Numbered from the stretch's first letter, positions 45,466-58,959 are shown. The stretch is 64,000 nucleotides of DNA from Roseivivax jejudonensis (GCF_900172265.1 NZ_FWFK01000005.1:124001-188000); one strand, 5' to 3'. Numbers and translations: made by a program. The notes: generated from the letters alone by a model not told the origin.

Positions 45466-45511
45466 GTGTCAACTAGACATGGAAAGGCGAGTCGGCGCAA
45501 GGCCCGGGCGC

Positions 45512-46930
45512 CTACTCCTCGCCGCTGGGCTCGCGGTTCAGAAGCCCGTACTTGCGCAGCTTGACGTAGAGCGACTGCCGCGACAGGCCGAGCATCTCGG
45601 CCGCCGCGACGCGGTTGTTCCGAGTCAGGTGCACGGCGGTCTCGATGCACATCTTCTCGACCACGTCGGTCGTCTCGGCGACGATCTCCTTCAGGGTGGC
45701 GGAGCCCACGAGCTCCATCACCGAGCGTGCGGATTCCGGCGAACCCTGCGCCTGCGCGCTGCGCACCGCCTCGCTCCGCGTCGAATCGCGCAGGACGAGC
45801 GCGAGAACCGGATCGGCGCGGTCGTTGAGGTAGGTCACCGACATCTCGACCGGGACGGACCCGCCGTAGCGGCTGACCAGCTTGGTCGAGTAGAGTCGCA
45901 TCTGGCCGAGGCGGCGGGCATTCTCGACCAGCACGTTCAGGTCGATCCGCCCGCGCCCGAGGAAGGTCGACAGATTCTCCCCGGAAACCTCGGAGGCCTG
46001 AGCCGCGTTCAGCAGGTCGAGAAAGCTGTCGTTGCAGTTGAGGATCTCGCCGTTCAGCGAGGTGAAGACGATCGCGTCGCTGGAGCGCTCGAAGAGGATC
46101 CCGAGATCGACAGACAGCGCCGAGCGCGTGTCCTCGGCGGCGGCTTCGCCCGACAGCCGGCAGATCACCGCACGTTCGCCGGCGGCGCGGAACATCTGCG
46201 CCGTCACGTGCACCGATTTGCCGGTGCGCGCGACCTCGAACACCGTCGCACGGCCGTCGTCGCCGCCCGCGGCCTGGGTCAGCGCCTCCATGAAATCGGC
46301 GCCGTCGCGATCGGCGAACGCCGCGCCCAGCGGCCGGCCGATCAGCCCTTCGCGCGTCGCGCCCAGAAGCGCGGCGGCCGGTTCGTTGATATCGACGATC
46401 GCGCCGTCCGTCGCGCCGACGAACACGACCGGGTCTCGCACCGTGCGCAGCAGGATCCGGTAGCGGGCGTCGAACTCGCGCCGCGCCTCGTATCCTTGCT
46501 CGAGCGACATCTGCGCCTGCACGAGCTGCGCCTGTGTCTCGGCGATGGGGCTGAGATCGCGGCCGAGGAGGACGACCGTGCCGTCGGTGTCGAACGGCAC
46601 CGCGCGATAGGCGATGGGAACCTCGACGCCGAAGTCGTCGCGATGGTTGAGTTCGGTCGGGCGATGCGGAGTCTCGCCCCGCGCCACACGCGCCAGCAGG
46701 CTGTCGAGCTTCGGCCGGCTTTCCTCGGTCAGCGATTCGGAGAGCTTCCTGCCGGCGGTGACACCGGGGTCGCGCGCGCTGTCCTGCCCGTTCAGGACCG
46801 ACAGCACCCGCCCGTCCGGCGCAACGAAGATCGCCACGTCGCTCGACGCCGCGATGAGATCGTACAGGACGGAAGCCTCGATAGGTTCGGTTGCCGCGAT
46901 CGGCATCGGTGACGTGTCGCGCTTGTTCAT
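45512..46930 (-). CDS. ppsR: Photosynthesis repressor PpsR/CrtJ
   Basis: A 472-residue regulator repressing bch, crt and puc genes under oxygen. Regions: an N-terminal PAS-like domain, a Q-linker (about 130-150, ETQAQLVQAQMSLEQG), two further PAS domains, and a C-terminal Fis-type HTH (RVAAAEMLGLSRQSLYVKLRKYG, 440-462). Cysteines at 257 (VICRLS) and 428 (EKMCIE) occupy the places of the redox-active pair described in Rhodobacter. ATGA overlap with ppaA supports the start at 46930. Confidence 0.93.
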   Translation of the reverse strand: MNKRDTSPMPIAATEPIEASVLYDLIAASSDVAIFVAPDGRVLSVLNGQDSARDPGVTAGRKLSESLTEESRPKLDSLLARVARGETPHRPTELNHRDDFGVEVPIAYRAVPFDTDGTVVLLGRDLSPIAETQAQLVQAQMSLEQGYEARREFDARYRILLRTVRDPVVFVGATDGAIVDINEPAAALLGATREGLIGRPLGAAFADRDGADFMEALTQAAGGDDGRATVFEVARTGKSVHVTAQMFRAAGERAVICRLSGEAAAEDTRSALSVDLGILFERSSDAIVFTSLNGEILNCNDSFLDLLNAAQASEVSGENLSTFLGRGRIDLNVLVENARRLGQMRLYSTKLVSRYGGSVPVEMSVTYLNDRADPVLALVLRDSTRSEAVRSAQAQGSPESARSVMELVGSATLKEIVAETTDVVEKMCIETAVHLTRNNRVAAAEMLGLSRQSLYVKLRKYGLLNREPSGEE

Positions 46931-47706
46931 CTGCGGCTCCTTACCGGACTTCCCGACGCTGCGCCATGCATCGCGAGTGCAGCCCGTACGTCGTTTGTCA
47001 CGAGGTCCACACCGGTTCGTTCGCCAAGGTCGTCGTGCCGATCGAGGACATTCCCTCCCAGAACGCTCAGGGCTCCGCTGTCGGTTTCATCACGAAGCAC
47101 GGCGCTCATCTTCGTGATGTAGGGCAGCCGTTCGGATAGGCCGCAGGAAAACAGGACGATATCGCGATCGTCACGGGCCAGCGCATCGCGCAGCGCGGCG
47201 CGGTCTGGGCCGAACAGAATGGCGACGGACACGCCGGCGCGGCGCAGCTGGGCCGCCGCGACGTGGACGCCGAGCGTGTGGGTGTCGTCGGGGGCGAGGA
47301 CGATCAGCGCCGTGCGCACCTCGTCCAGCGCGGCGCCGTCAGGTCCGCCGGGCGGCGACAGCTGCGGCAGCAGCCCCTGCAGGCGCGCCGAGGCGATCGA
47401 GACGTCGGCAAAGCCGAGCCTGTCGCCGAGCCAGTCGCTGCCGAGGCGGCGCGCCGCCGCCGGGATGCAGCCGTCGACGATGTCCGCCGCGCCGAGGCCG
47501 AGCGCGTGCAGTTGCGCCAGCGTCGGCGTCGCCGCGAAGGGCAGTCCCGGCCGGGTCGCGTCGTAAAGGATCTGCGCCCCGGCTTCGACGCGGGTGGCCG
47601 CGCGGCGGGGCGTGGCTCCGTTGAGCAGCGACACGACGGTTCCGGCGAGCGTCGCGATCTCCGCGCGCCCCGGTGCGTTGGAAGTGGTCGACCCGTCCAT
47701 CGGCAT
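46927..47706 (-). CDS. ppaA: B12-binding antirepressor PpaA/AerR
   Basis: A 259-residue cobalamin-binding regulator that tunes PpsR/CrtJ. A helical N-terminal half is followed by a B12-binding Rossmann part beginning TALIVLAPDDTHTLGVHVAA; His143 is placed to ligate cobalamin. AGGAGGAG lies just upstream of ATG 47706. It is transcribed with ppsR (4-nt overlap) and is divergent from bchF. Confidence 0.9.
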   Translation of the reverse strand: MPMDGSTTSNAPGRAEIATLAGTVVSLLNGATPRRAATRVEAGAQILYDATRPGLPFAATPTLAQLHALGLGAADIVDGCIPAAARRLGSDWLGDRLGFADVSIASARLQGLLPQLSPPGGPDGAALDEVRTALIVLAPDDTHTLGVHVAAAQLRRAGVSVAILFGPDRAALRDALARDDRDIVLFSCGLSERLPYITKMSAVLRDETDSGALSVLGGNVLDRHDDLGERTGVDLVTNDVRAALAMHGAASGSPVRSRR

Positions 47707-47800
47707 CTGCGCCTCCTCCTGATCGTCGCGATGCTCGGTCGTCGTGCCGGTCGCGACACGACAGGCGAGTTGACATTATCCGCGATCAGACCACGCAGAA

Positions 47801-47818
47801 AGTCAACTTTAACTGACA
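47801..47818. promoter_or_regulatory. Near-consensus PpsR operator upstream of ppaA
   Basis: AGT-N12-ACA (47801-47818). Read on the minus strand this is TGT-N12-ACT, one base from the TGT-N12-ACA consensus. It lies 95 bp from the exact site at 47896-47913 in the ppaA-bchF divergent region, 95 bp before the ppaA start. Confidence 0.45.
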
Positions 47819-47895
47819 CGCATGGCGCGACGTGGCACGAAAAAGCAGGGAGAATTCGATCTATCCCGCGATTCCGGTGCCGCCACCACCAAGAG

Positions 47896-49733
<1,838 letters not shown>

Positions 49734-49771
49734 TGCGATGCCTGCGCCTCTCCGCCTCACCCGCGCCCCTG

Positions 49772-49823
49772 CTTCTTCTTGGCGCAAATACTCCACGGGG
49801 GTCCGGGGGTGTGACACCCCCGG
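49772..49823 (-). repeat. Dispersed hairpin repeat, copy C (head type 2, tail type I)
   Basis: Minus orientation. Its hairpin CCGGGGGTGT/ACACCCCCGG (49803-49823, 10-bp arms) is followed, reading leftward, by GGACCCCCGTGGAGTATTT and CGCCAAGAAGAAG (to 49772). It fills half of the 100-bp bchN-bchB spacer and ends 10 bp before the bchB ATG. Confidence 0.8.
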
Positions 49824-49833
49824 TCGTGTTGCC

Positions 49834-51390
49834 ATGAAGCTGTCGGTCTGGACATACGAGGGCCCGCCCCATGTGGGCGCGATGCGGGTGGCCACGGCGA
49901 TGAAGGGTCTGCACTACGTGCTGCACGCGCCGCAGGGCGACACCTATGCCGATCTGCTCTTCACCATGATCGAGCGGCGCAATCATCGCCCGCCGGTGAC
50001 CTACACGACGTTCCAGGCGCGCGATCTGGGCTCCGACACGGCGGACCTGTTCCGCCGCGCCTGTCTCGACGCGCACGAGCGCTTCGCCCCCGAGGCGATG
50101 ATCGTCGGCGCGTCCTGCACCGCCGAGTTGATCCAGGACGATCCCGGCGGCATGGCCGAGACGCTGGGCCTCGGCATCCCGGTCATCCCGCTCGAGCTGC
50201 CGTCCTATCAGCGCAAGGAGAATTTCGGCGCCGACGAGACGTTCTACCAGATCGTGCGCGCGCTCGCGGCGCCCTGCGCGCGGACCGAGACGCCGAGCGT
50301 CAACCTGATCGGGCCGACCGCGCTGGGCTTCCGCCACCGCGACGACATCACCGAGATCACGCGGCTTCTGCAGGACATGGGCGTGGCGGTGAACGTCTGC
50401 GCGCCCTACGGTGCGCGGCCCGCGGACATCGCGCGGCTGGGTGCGGCGCACCTGAATGTGCTGATGTATCCCGAAACCGGCGAGAGCGCGTGCCGCTGGA
50501 TGGAGCGCGAGCTGGGCCTGCCCTACACCAGGACAGTGCCGATCGGCGCGGGCGCGACGCGCGATTTCGCGGCCGAGGTCGGTGCGGCGCTGGGTCTCGC
50601 GCCGGCGCTCGACGAGGCGCGGCTGCGCCTGCCGTGGTACTCGGCCTCGGTCGATTCGACCTACCTCACCGGAAAGCGCGTGTTCGTCTTCGGTGACGGC
50701 ACCCATGCCCGCGCCATGGCCCGCGTCGCGCGCGACGAGATGGGGTTCGAGGTCGTTGGGCTCGGCTGCTACAACCGCGAGATGGCGCGCCCCCTGCGCG
50801 CCGCGGCGCGCGACATGGGGCTCGAGGCGCTGGTGACCGACGACTACCTCGAGGTCGAGGCGGCGATCGAGGCCGCCGCGCCCGAGCTGATCCTCGGCAC
50901 CCAGATGGAGCGCCACATCGGCAAGCGCCTCGGCATCCCCTGCGCGGTGATCTCGGCGCCGGTGCATGTGCAGGATTTCCCCGCCCGCTACGCCCCGGTG
51001 ATGGGGATCGAGGGCGCGAACGTCCTCTTCGACACGCTGGTGCACCCGCTGGTCATGGGGCTCGAAGAGCACCTGCTGACCATGTTCCGCGAGGATTTCG
51101 AGTTTCACGACGCCGCCGGCCCGAGCCATCACGGCGGCCATGCAGCGGCGTCCGGGGAGGGGGGCTCCGCCCCCCAGACCCCCCGGAGTATTTCCGCCAA
51201 GAAGACCGAGCCGGACGGCGGGCCGGTCGAGGTGGTCTGGCTTCCGGCGGCCGAGCAGGAGCTTCGGAAGATTCCGTTCTTCGTGCGCGGGAAGGCCAAG
51301 CGGAACACCGAGGCGTTCGCGGCGTCGCGCGGCGAGACCGAGATCGGCGTCGAGACCCTCTACGAGGCGAAGGCCCATTATGCGCGATGA
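49834..51390 (+). CDS. bchB: Light-independent protochlorophyllide reductase subunit B
   Basis: A 518-residue NifK-like DPOR subunit. Asp36 (APQGDTYAD) is the aspartate ligand of the NB-cluster. A nitrogenase-like core (to ~435) is followed by a linker and a C-terminal PCP-red domain (about 464-518, [18 protein letters not shown]). The linker, about residues 440-458, is encoded by repeat copy D, in frame. No ribosome binding site is visible before ATG 49834, which is preceded by the hairpin of copy C. It overlaps bchH by 11 nt. Confidence 0.95.
   Translation: MKLSVWTYEGPPHVGAMRVATAMKGLHYVLHAPQGDTYADLLFTMIERRNHRPPVTYTTFQARDLGSDTADLFRRACLDAHERFAPEAMIVGASCTAELIQDDPGGMAETLGLGIPVIPLELPSYQRKENFGADETFYQIVRALAAPCARTETPSVNLIGPTALGFRHRDDITEITRLLQDMGVAVNVCAPYGARPADIARLGAAHLNVLMYPETGESACRWMERELGLPYTRTVPIGAGATRDFAAEVGAALGLAPALDEARLRLPWYSASVDSTYLTGKRVFVFGDGTHARAMARVARDEMGFEVVGLGCYNREMARPLRAAARDMGLEALVTDDYLEVEAAIEAAAPELILGTQMERHIGKRLGIPCAVISAPVHVQDFPARYAPVMGIEGANVLFDTLVHPLVMGLEEHLLTMFREDFEFHDAAGPSHHGGHAAASGEGGSAPQTPRSISAKKTEPDGGPVEVVWLPAAEQELRKIPFFVRGKAKRNTEAFAASRGETEIGVETLYEAKAHYAR
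51153..51204 (+). repeat. Dispersed hairpin repeat, copy D, inside the bchB coding sequence
   Basis: CCGGGGA, hairpin GGGGGGC-TCC-GCCCCCC (51159-51175), AGACCCCCCGGAGTATTT and CCGCCAAGAAG (to 51204). It is translated in the bchB frame as roughly [19 protein letters not shown]. It belongs to the same family as copies A, C, E and F but sits inside a gene. Confidence 0.75.
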
Positions 51391-54300
51391 CGCGGTCATA
51401 TCCCCGGCGCCCTACGAGGTCGTCATCATCACGCTCGACGCGCATGCGGCCGAGCCGGTCGCGCGCGCCGAGGCGGCGCTCGCGCCGGAGTTCCCGGGCC
51501 TGCGGGTCACCTGCCTCGCCGCCGCCGACTGGGGCCGGGCGCCGGAGCGGCTGGAGGAGGCGAGGGCTGCCGTGGCGCGCGCCGACATCGTCGTCTGCTC
51601 GCTGCTCTTTCTCGAGGACCACGTGCAGGCGATTCTTCCGGATCTCGCCGCGCGGCGCGACGACGCCGACGCGCTCATCGGCATCATCGCCGACGCGCAG
51701 ATCGTCAAGCTGACGCGGATGGGCGGGCTGGACATGGCCGCGCCCGAAAGCTCCACGATGGCGCTCCTGAAGAAGCTCCGGGGCTCGGCCAAGCCCTCGA
51801 CCGAGAGCGGCCAGCGCAAGATGCAGATGCTCCGGCGGCTGCCGCGGATCCTGCGGTACATCCCCGGCAAGGCGCAGGATCTCCGGGCGTGGTTCCTGAC
51901 CATGCAGTACTGGCTCGGCGGATCGGACGAGAACATCGAGGCGATGGTCCGGTTCCTGATCTCGCGCTATGCGGGCCGGGCGGAGTGGCGCGGCGTCGAG
52001 GCGCCGGCGCCGGTCGAGTATCCCGAATGCGGCATCTACCATCCCGACCTGCCGGGCCGGATCGGCGCCGACGCATCGGCGCTGCCGGCGCCCGAGGCGC
52101 CGGTCGCGACGGTCGGGCTTCTGATGATGCGGTCCTATGTGCTGTCGGGCGACACCGCGCATTACGACGCGGTGATCCGCGCCTTCGAGGCCGAGGGTGT
52201 CAGGGTGATCCCGGCGTTTGCCGGCGGGCTCGACGGGCGGCCGGCGATCGACGCCTATTTCCGCGACGCCGAGGGCGCACGGATCGACGCGCTGGTGTCG
52301 CTGACCGGGTTCAGCCTCGTGGGCGGGCCGGCCTACAACGACAACGACGCCGCGGTGGCGGTGCTCGGGGATCTCGACATTCCCTATATCGCGGCGCACC
52401 CGCTGGAGTTCCAGACGCTGGCCGAGTGGGCGGCGAGCGCGCGCGGGCTCGGTCCGATCGAGACGACGATGCTGATCGCGCTGCCGGAGATCGACGGCGC
52501 GACTCGCCCGCACGTTTTTGCGGGGCGGCATGGCGGCGAGGGATGCACGGGCTGCCGCCACGCCTGTGCCGGCACCGGCACCAAGGCGATGGCGCCCTGC
52601 CCGGAGCGGATCGCGGCGCTGGTCGCGCGCACGAGGACGGCCGCGGCGCTGCGCCGCTCGCGCGTCGCAGAGCGCCGCGTGGCGGTGGTGCTCTTCGGCT
52701 TTCCGCCCAATGCCGGCGCGGCCGGAACCGCGGCGCACCTCGCGGTGTGGGAGAGCCTCTACAACACGTTGCACCGCATGAAGGACGAGGGCTACGACCT
52801 CGATCCTCCCGACAGCGTCGATGCGCTGCGCGCCGCGCTGCTCGAGGGGAGCGCCCAGCAATACGGCCAGGAGGCCAACGTCGCGGCGCAGGTCAGCGCC
52901 GACGAGATGGTGCGCGCCACCCCGTGGCTCGACGAGATCGAGGCGGTCTGGGGGCCGGCGCCGGGCCGGGTGCAGTCCGACGGGCGCGGCGTCTTCGTGC
53001 TCGGGGCGCAATTCGGCAAGGTGTTCGTGGGCCTGCAGCCCGGCTTCGGCTGGGAGGGCGACCCGATGCGCCTGCTGTTCGAAGGCGGGTTCGCGCCCAC
53101 GCATGCCTTCGCGCAGTTCTACCTGTGGCTGCGCAACACGTTCCGCGCAGACGCGGTGCTGCATTTCGGCATGCACGGCGCGCTGGAATTCATGCCCGGC
53201 AAGCAGGCCGGGTCGGGTCCCGGCGACTGGCCCGACCGGCTGATCGGGGACTTGCCGAACGTCTATCTCTATGCCGCCAACAACCCGAGCGAGGCGACGC
53301 TGGCCAAGCGGCGCGCCGGCGCCGTGACGGTCAGCCACCTGACGCCGCCCTTGTCGCAGGCCGGGCTCTACAAGGGGCTTCTGGAGCTGAAGGAGAGCCT
53401 GACGCGCTGGCGGGAGCTGCCGCCGGGCGACGCGCGGGCCGAGGAACTGGCGGCGCTGATCGAAAGCCAGGCGGCCTCGGTCGACATGGACGGGGCGCCC
53501 GAAACGCTCTGGGCACGGCTTCTCGAGACCGAGGCGGCGCTGATCCCGGAGGGGCTTCACGTGGTCGGCGGCCCGATGAGCGCCGAAGCGCGCGAGAGCT
53601 ACCTTGAATTCGGCGGAGACGCGGAGACGCGGGCGCGGATGGACTCCGCCCTCGGCTCGGATGCCGAGCTCGACGGGCTGATGCGGGCCTTGGCCGGCCG
53701 CTTCGTCGCGCCGGTGCCCGGCGGCGACGTGATCCGCAGCCCGGAGATCCTGCCCACGGGGCGCAACATCCATGCCTTCGATCCGTTCCGGATGCCGACC
53801 GCCTTCGCGATGGAGGAGGGCGCGCGGCAGGCGGAGCGGCTGATCGTGGCGCACGGATCGACGCCGCGCTCGGTGGCGCTGGTGCTCTGGGGATCGGACA
53901 ACATCAAGACCGACGGCGCGCCGCTCGCGCAGGCGCTCGCGCTTCTGGGCGCGGTGCCCCGCTTCGACGCGTTCGGGCGACTGTCGGGGGCGGACCTTGT
54001 GCCCCTCGCGACGCTCGGCCGGGCGCGGATCGACGTCGTGATGACGCTGTCGGGCATCTTCCGCGACCTGCTGCCGCTCCAGAGCCGGATGCTGGCCGAG
54101 GCGGCGCTGAAGGCGGCGACGGCGGACGAGCCTGCCGATATGAATCCGGTCCGCGCGCATGCCGAGGCGCATGCGGCCGAGGCCGGCTGTTCGATCGAGG
54201 AGGCGGCGCTGCGGGTGTTCTCGAACGCCGAGGGCGCCTACGGGTCGAACGTGAACAGCCTCGTCGAGAGCTCCGCGTTCGGCGACGAGGACGACCTGGC

Positions 54301-54931
54301 CGACGCCTTCGAGGCCCGCAAGAGCTGGGCCTACGGCACGAACGGGCAGGCGGTGGCCAACCCGGCCCTGCTGACACGGATGCTGTCGGGCGTCGAGGTC
54401 GCCTACCAGAACCTCGAGAGCGTGGAACTCGGGGTGACCACGGTCGACCATTACTTCGATACGCTCGGCGGAATCAGTCGTGCAGTGCGCCGCGCCCGCG
54501 GCACGGAGGCGGCGCTCTACATCTCGGACACCACGCGGGGCGCGGGCACGGTGCGCACGCTGTCCGACCAGGTGGCGCTGGAGACCCGTGCGCGGTCCCT
54601 CAACCCGAAATGGTTCGAGGGCATGCTGCGCCACGGCGCCGAGGGCGTGCGCCAGATCGAGGCGCACGTGACCAACACGATGGGCTGGTCGGCGACGACC
54701 GGCGAGGTCGAGCCATGGGTCTATCAGCGCCTGTCGGAGACCTACGTTCTCGATCCCGAGATGCGCGCGAGGCTGGCGGAGCTGAACCCGGTGGCGTCCT
54801 CGCGCATGGCGAACCGCCTGCTCGAGGCCCACGACCGGGCCTACTGGCAGCCCGACGACGCGACGCTGGCGGCGCTGCGCGACGCTGCGGACGCGCTGGA
54901 GGATCGCATGGAAGGGGTGGCGGCGGAATGA
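51380..54931 (+). CDS. bchH: Magnesium chelatase subunit H
   Basis: A 1183-residue porphyrin-binding subunit (CobN/Mg-chelatase family) that inserts Mg2+ into protoporphyrin IX with BchI and BchD, which are not in this window. Visible family blocks are [21 protein letters not shown] (split around 590), [15 protein letters not shown], the [14 protein letters not shown] segment and a C-terminal [24 protein letters not shown] cysteine cluster is present near 390. It starts inside bchB (11-nt overlap). Confidence 0.96.
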   Translation: MRDDAVISPAPYEVVIITLDAHAAEPVARAEAALAPEFPGLRVTCLAAADWGRAPERLEEARAAVARADIVVCSLLFLEDHVQAILPDLAARRDDADALIGIIADAQIVKLTRMGGLDMAAPESSTMALLKKLRGSAKPSTESGQRKMQMLRRLPRILRYIPGKAQDLRAWFLTMQYWLGGSDENIEAMVRFLISRYAGRAEWRGVEAPAPVEYPECGIYHPDLPGRIGADASALPAPEAPVATVGLLMMRSYVLSGDTAHYDAVIRAFEAEGVRVIPAFAGGLDGRPAIDAYFRDAEGARIDALVSLTGFSLVGGPAYNDNDAAVAVLGDLDIPYIAAHPLEFQTLAEWAASARGLGPIETTMLIALPEIDGATRPHVFAGRHGGEGCTGCRHACAGTGTKAMAPCPERIAALVARTRTAAALRRSRVAERRVAVVLFGFPPNAGAAGTAAHLAVWESLYNTLHRMKDEGYDLDPPDSVDALRAALLEGSAQQYGQEANVAAQVSADEMVRATPWLDEIEAVWGPAPGRVQSDGRGVFVLGAQFGKVFVGLQPGFGWEGDPMRLLFEGGFAPTHAFAQFYLWLRNTFRADAVLHFGMHGALEFMPGKQAGSGPGDWPDRLIGDLPNVYLYAANNPSEATLAKRRAGAVTVSHLTPPLSQAGLYKGLLELKESLTRWRELPPGDARAEELAALIESQAASVDMDGAPETLWARLLETEAALIPEGLHVVGGPMSAEARESYLEFGGDAETRARMDSALGSDAELDGLMRALAGRFVAPVPGGDVIRSPEILPTGRNIHAFDPFRMPTAFAMEEGARQAERLIVAHGSTPRSVALVLWGSDNIKTDGAPLAQALALLGAVPRFDAFGRLSGADLVPLATLGRARIDVVMTLSGIFRDLLPLQSRMLAEAALKAATADEPADMNPVRAHAEAHAAEAGCSIEEAALRVFSNAEGAYGSNVNSLVESSAFGDEDDLADAFEARKSWAYGTNGQAVANPALLTRMLSGVEVAYQNLESVELGVTTVDHYFDTLGGISRAVRRARGTEAALYISDTTRGAGTVRTLSDQVALETRARSLNPKWFEGMLRHGAEGVRQIEAHVTNTMGWSATTGEVEPWVYQRLSETYVLDPEMRARLAELNPVASSRMANRLLEAHDRAYWQPDDATLAALRDAADALEDRMEGVAAE

Positions 54932-55030
54932 GCGGGCGCGCGCATATCCGCCCGGACGCCGGGCACCGCCCGGCCCGGCCCGCCACGGATCACGCCGTTC
55001 CGCGCTGTGCGCGGGGCGGATGGCGCGGGA

Positions 55031-56074
<1,044 letters not shown>

Positions 56075-56075
<1 letters not shown>

Positions 56076-56746
56076 TGCGCTACGAGGCCACACGCGCCCG
56101 GGTCGAGACCTATTTCGACCGCACCGCCACCGAGGTCTGGGCGCGGCTGACCTCGGACGCGCCGGTGAGCCGGATCCGCGAGACCGTCCGCAGCGGCCGC
56201 GACGCGATGCGCGCGCGCATGCTGGCGGCTCTGCCGGCGGACCTGACCGGGCGGCGGGTGCTGGACGCGGGCTGCGGGGCGGGGCAGATGACCCGCGCGC
56301 TGGCGGAACGCGGCGCCGAGGTGACGGCGATCGACCTGTCGCCGGCGCTGGTGTCGATCGCACGCGAGCGTCTGCCGGCGGACCTCGGCACGCGGGTGAC
56401 CTTCCTCGCCGGCGACATGACGGAGGCGCATCTGGGCGAGTTCGACCACGTACTCGCCATGGACAGCCTGATCTACTACGCCGCCGGCGACATCCGCAGC
56501 GTCCTCGGCGCACTGAGCGCCCGCACGCGCGACAGCATCGTCTTCACCGTCGCGCCGCGCACGCCGCTGCTGATGACCATGTGGCAGGCCGGACGGCTCT
56601 TTCCGCGGTCCGACCGGTCGCCGGTGATGGTGCCGCACGGGCCGGCGCGGCTTTCGGGCGCGATCGCCGATCTCGGCGCGGTGCGCGATCTCGGGCGGGT
56701 GAGCTCGGGCTTCTACATCTCGCATGCGCTGGAGGTGCGGCCATGA
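56075..56746 (+). CDS. bchM: Mg-protoporphyrin IX O-methyltransferase
   Basis: A 223-residue SAM methyltransferase esterifying the ring-C propionate of Mg-protoporphyrin IX. The SAM loop VLDAGCGAGQMTRALAERG starts at 62; HVLAMDSLIYYA and SSGFYISHALEV near the end are typical of BchM/ChlM. It is translationally coupled to bchL (1-nt overlap) and lhaA (ATGA). Confidence 0.95.
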
Positions 56747-58161
56747 GCGTGCGCGTCGCCCGGCGGTTCCTGCCCTTCGCCGACGCGGCGAGCGATGCGC
56801 TGCCGCTCGGGCAGCTCCTGCGGCTGGCGCTGTTCCAGGTGTCGGTCGGCATGGCGACGGTGATGCTGCTCGGCACGCTGAACCGCGTGATGATCGTGGA
56901 GCTGACGGTGCCGGCGACGATCGTCGCGGTGATGATCGCCCTGCCGGTGCTGGTGGCGCCGTTCCGGGCGCTTCTGGGCTTTCGCTCGGACACGCACCGC
57001 TCGGCCATCGGGTGGAAGCGGATCCCCTATCTCTGGTTCGGGTCGCTGTGGCAGATGGGCGGGCTCGCGATCATGCCGATGGCGCTGCTCGTGCTGGGCG
57101 GCGACACGGTGCATCACGTGCCGTTCGCCGGCGAGGTGCTGGCGGCGCTGGCCTTCCTCATGACCGGGCTCGGGCTGCACATGACGCAGACCGCGGGCCT
57201 CGCGCTCGCCTCCGACCGCGCGACCGAGGAGACGCGCCCGCGCGTGGTCGCGCTTCTCTACGTGATGTTCCTTGTCGGAATGGGCCTGTCGGCGCTGGTG
57301 ATCGGCTGGCTCCTGCGGGATTTCACGCCGCTGCGGCTCATTCGCGTGGTGCAGGCGGCGGCGGTCGTCGGTGTGCTGCTGAACGTCGTCGCGCTTTGGA
57401 AGCAGGAGCAGGTCCGCCCGATGAGCGCCGAGGAGCGCGCCGCGCCGCGGCCGCGCTTCGCCGATGCCTGGGCGGACTACGCGCGGGGCGGCAGCGCCGG
57501 GCGTCTTCTCGTCGTCGTGTTCCTCGGCACCATGGGTTTCACCATGCAGGACGTTCTGCTCGAACCCTATGGCGGCGAGATCCTCGGCCTGTCGGTCTCG
57601 ACGACGACGCTTCTGACGGCGATGTGGGCGGCCGGTGCGCTGGCCGGGTTCGCGCTCGCGGCGCGGGCGTTGGCGCGGAACGCGGATGTCTACCGGCTGG
57701 CGGCGACGGGCGTGCTGGCGGGGATCGCCGCCTTCTCGATGGTCGTGTTCGCGGCGCCGATGGCGTCGCCGGCGCTGTTCTTCGGCGGCGCGGGCCTGAT
57801 CGGGCTTGGCGCCGGGCTCTTCGCCGTCTCGACCCTGACGGCGGCGATGACCATGCCCGCCGAGGGCGTGGCCGGCCGCGGCCTCGCGCTCGGGGCTTGG
57901 GGTGCTGCACAGGCGACCGCCGCCGGGCTTTCCACCGCGATCGGCGGCGCGACACGCGACTGGGTCAACATTCACGCCATCGCCGGCGACCTCGGCCAGC
58001 CATTGGCCACGCCCGCCACCGGCTACTCGGTCGTCTACCACGTCGAGATCGGCCTGCTGTTCATCACGCTCGTGGCGCTCGGCCCCCTCGTGGGCCGCGC
58101 CGCATCCCGTCCCGCACCCGCAGAGAAGGCCGGCATCGGACTGGCCGACTTCCCCACCTGA
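56743..58161 (+). CDS. lhaA: Light-harvesting complex assembly protein LhaA (PucC family)
   Basis: A 472-residue, about 12-helix BCD/PucC-family membrane protein. Family marks are FRALLGFRSDTHRSAIGWKRIPYLWFG (about 66-92), MTQTAGLALASDRATEETRPRVVALLYVMF and MQDVLLEPYGGEILGLSVSTTT. LhaA supports LH1 assembly around the reaction centre. It lies between bchM (4-nt overlap) and puhA (27 bp), the conserved position. Confidence 0.94.
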   Translation: MSVRVARRFLPFADAASDALPLGQLLRLALFQVSVGMATVMLLGTLNRVMIVELTVPATIVAVMIALPVLVAPFRALLGFRSDTHRSAIGWKRIPYLWFGSLWQMGGLAIMPMALLVLGGDTVHHVPFAGEVLAALAFLMTGLGLHMTQTAGLALASDRATEETRPRVVALLYVMFLVGMGLSALVIGWLLRDFTPLRLIRVVQAAAVVGVLLNVVALWKQEQVRPMSAEERAAPRPRFADAWADYARGGSAGRLLVVVFLGTMGFTMQDVLLEPYGGEILGLSVSTTTLLTAMWAAGALAGFALAARALARNADVYRLAATGVLAGIAAFSMVVFAAPMASPALFFGGAGLIGLGAGLFAVSTLTAAMTMPAEGVAGRGLALGAWGAAQATAAGLSTAIGGATRDWVNIHAIAGDLGQPLATPATGYSVVYHVEIGLLFITLVALGPLVGRAASRPAPAEKAGIGLADFPT

Positions 58162-58188
58162 ACCCGCCTCAAGCAAAGGAGCAGGGTC

Positions 58189-58959
58189 ATGATCAACGAC
58201 TATCCGTTCGGAAATCTCGACCTGGCGAGCCTCTCGCTCTGGATCTTCTTCATCTTCTTCGTCGGCCTCGTGATCTGGATCCAGCGCGAGAACCAGCGCG
58301 AGGGGTATCCGCTCGTGGACGAGGACGGCAGCAAGGCGGATGCCGGCGGCATCTGGCCGGTGCCCTCGGACAAGACCTTCATCCTGCCGCACGGCCGGGG
58401 CGAGAAGAAGTTGCCGTCGGGCCAGAACCTCGACCGCACCGATCTCGCGCTCGAGGCCACGACCGGGGCGTCGGGCTTTCCCTTCGCGCCCACCGGCAAC
58501 CCGATGGAAGCCGGAGTCGGGCCGGGGGCGTGGTGCCCGCGCGCCGACGAGCCCGAGCTCGACGGTCACGGCCACCCGAAAATCGTGCCGATGGAGAAGG
58601 AAGGGTTCCGCATGGCGGCGGGGCGCGACCCGCGCGGCATGCCGGTGGTGTCCGGCGACGACAAGGTTGTCGGCATGATCTCCGACATGTGGGTGGACGC
58701 GCCCGAGCAGCTGGTGCGCTATCTCGAGATCTCTCTCGACCCCGAGAACGGCGGCGGCAAGCGGCTGGTGCCGATGACCATGGCGCGGATCCGGTCGAAC
58801 CGGGTGCAGGTCCGGTCGATCTTTGCCCAGCAGTTCGCCGGCGTGCCGACGACCAAGTCGCCGGCGCAGGTCACCAAGCTCGAGGAAGAGAAGATCAGCA
58901 GCTACTACGGTGCCGGTCTTCTCTATGCCAGCGCCAAGCGCGAAGCGCCGAAACTCTGA
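58189..58959 (+). CDS. puhA: Photosynthetic reaction centre H subunit
   Basis: A 256-residue H subunit. One N-terminal membrane helix (about 12-32, LASLSLWIFFIFFVGLVIWIQ) is followed by RENQREGYPL and a cytosolic PRC-barrel domain (VGMISDMWVDAPEQLVRYLEI). It caps the L/M core and gates protons to QB. AAGGAG precedes the start with an 8-nt gap. No PpsR motif is visible in the 27-bp spacer, so expression probably comes from upstream promoters. Confidence 0.97.
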   Translation: MINDYPFGNLDLASLSLWIFFIFFVGLVIWIQRENQREGYPLVDEDGSKADAGGIWPVPSDKTFILPHGRGEKKLPSGQNLDRTDLALEATTGASGFPFAPTGNPMEAGVGPGAWCPRADEPELDGHGHPKIVPMEKEGFRMAAGRDPRGMPVVSGDDKVVGMISDMWVDAPEQLVRYLEISLDPENGGGKRLVPMTMARIRSNRVQVRSIFAQQFAGVPTTKSPAQVTKLEEEKISSYYGAGLLYASAKREAPKL

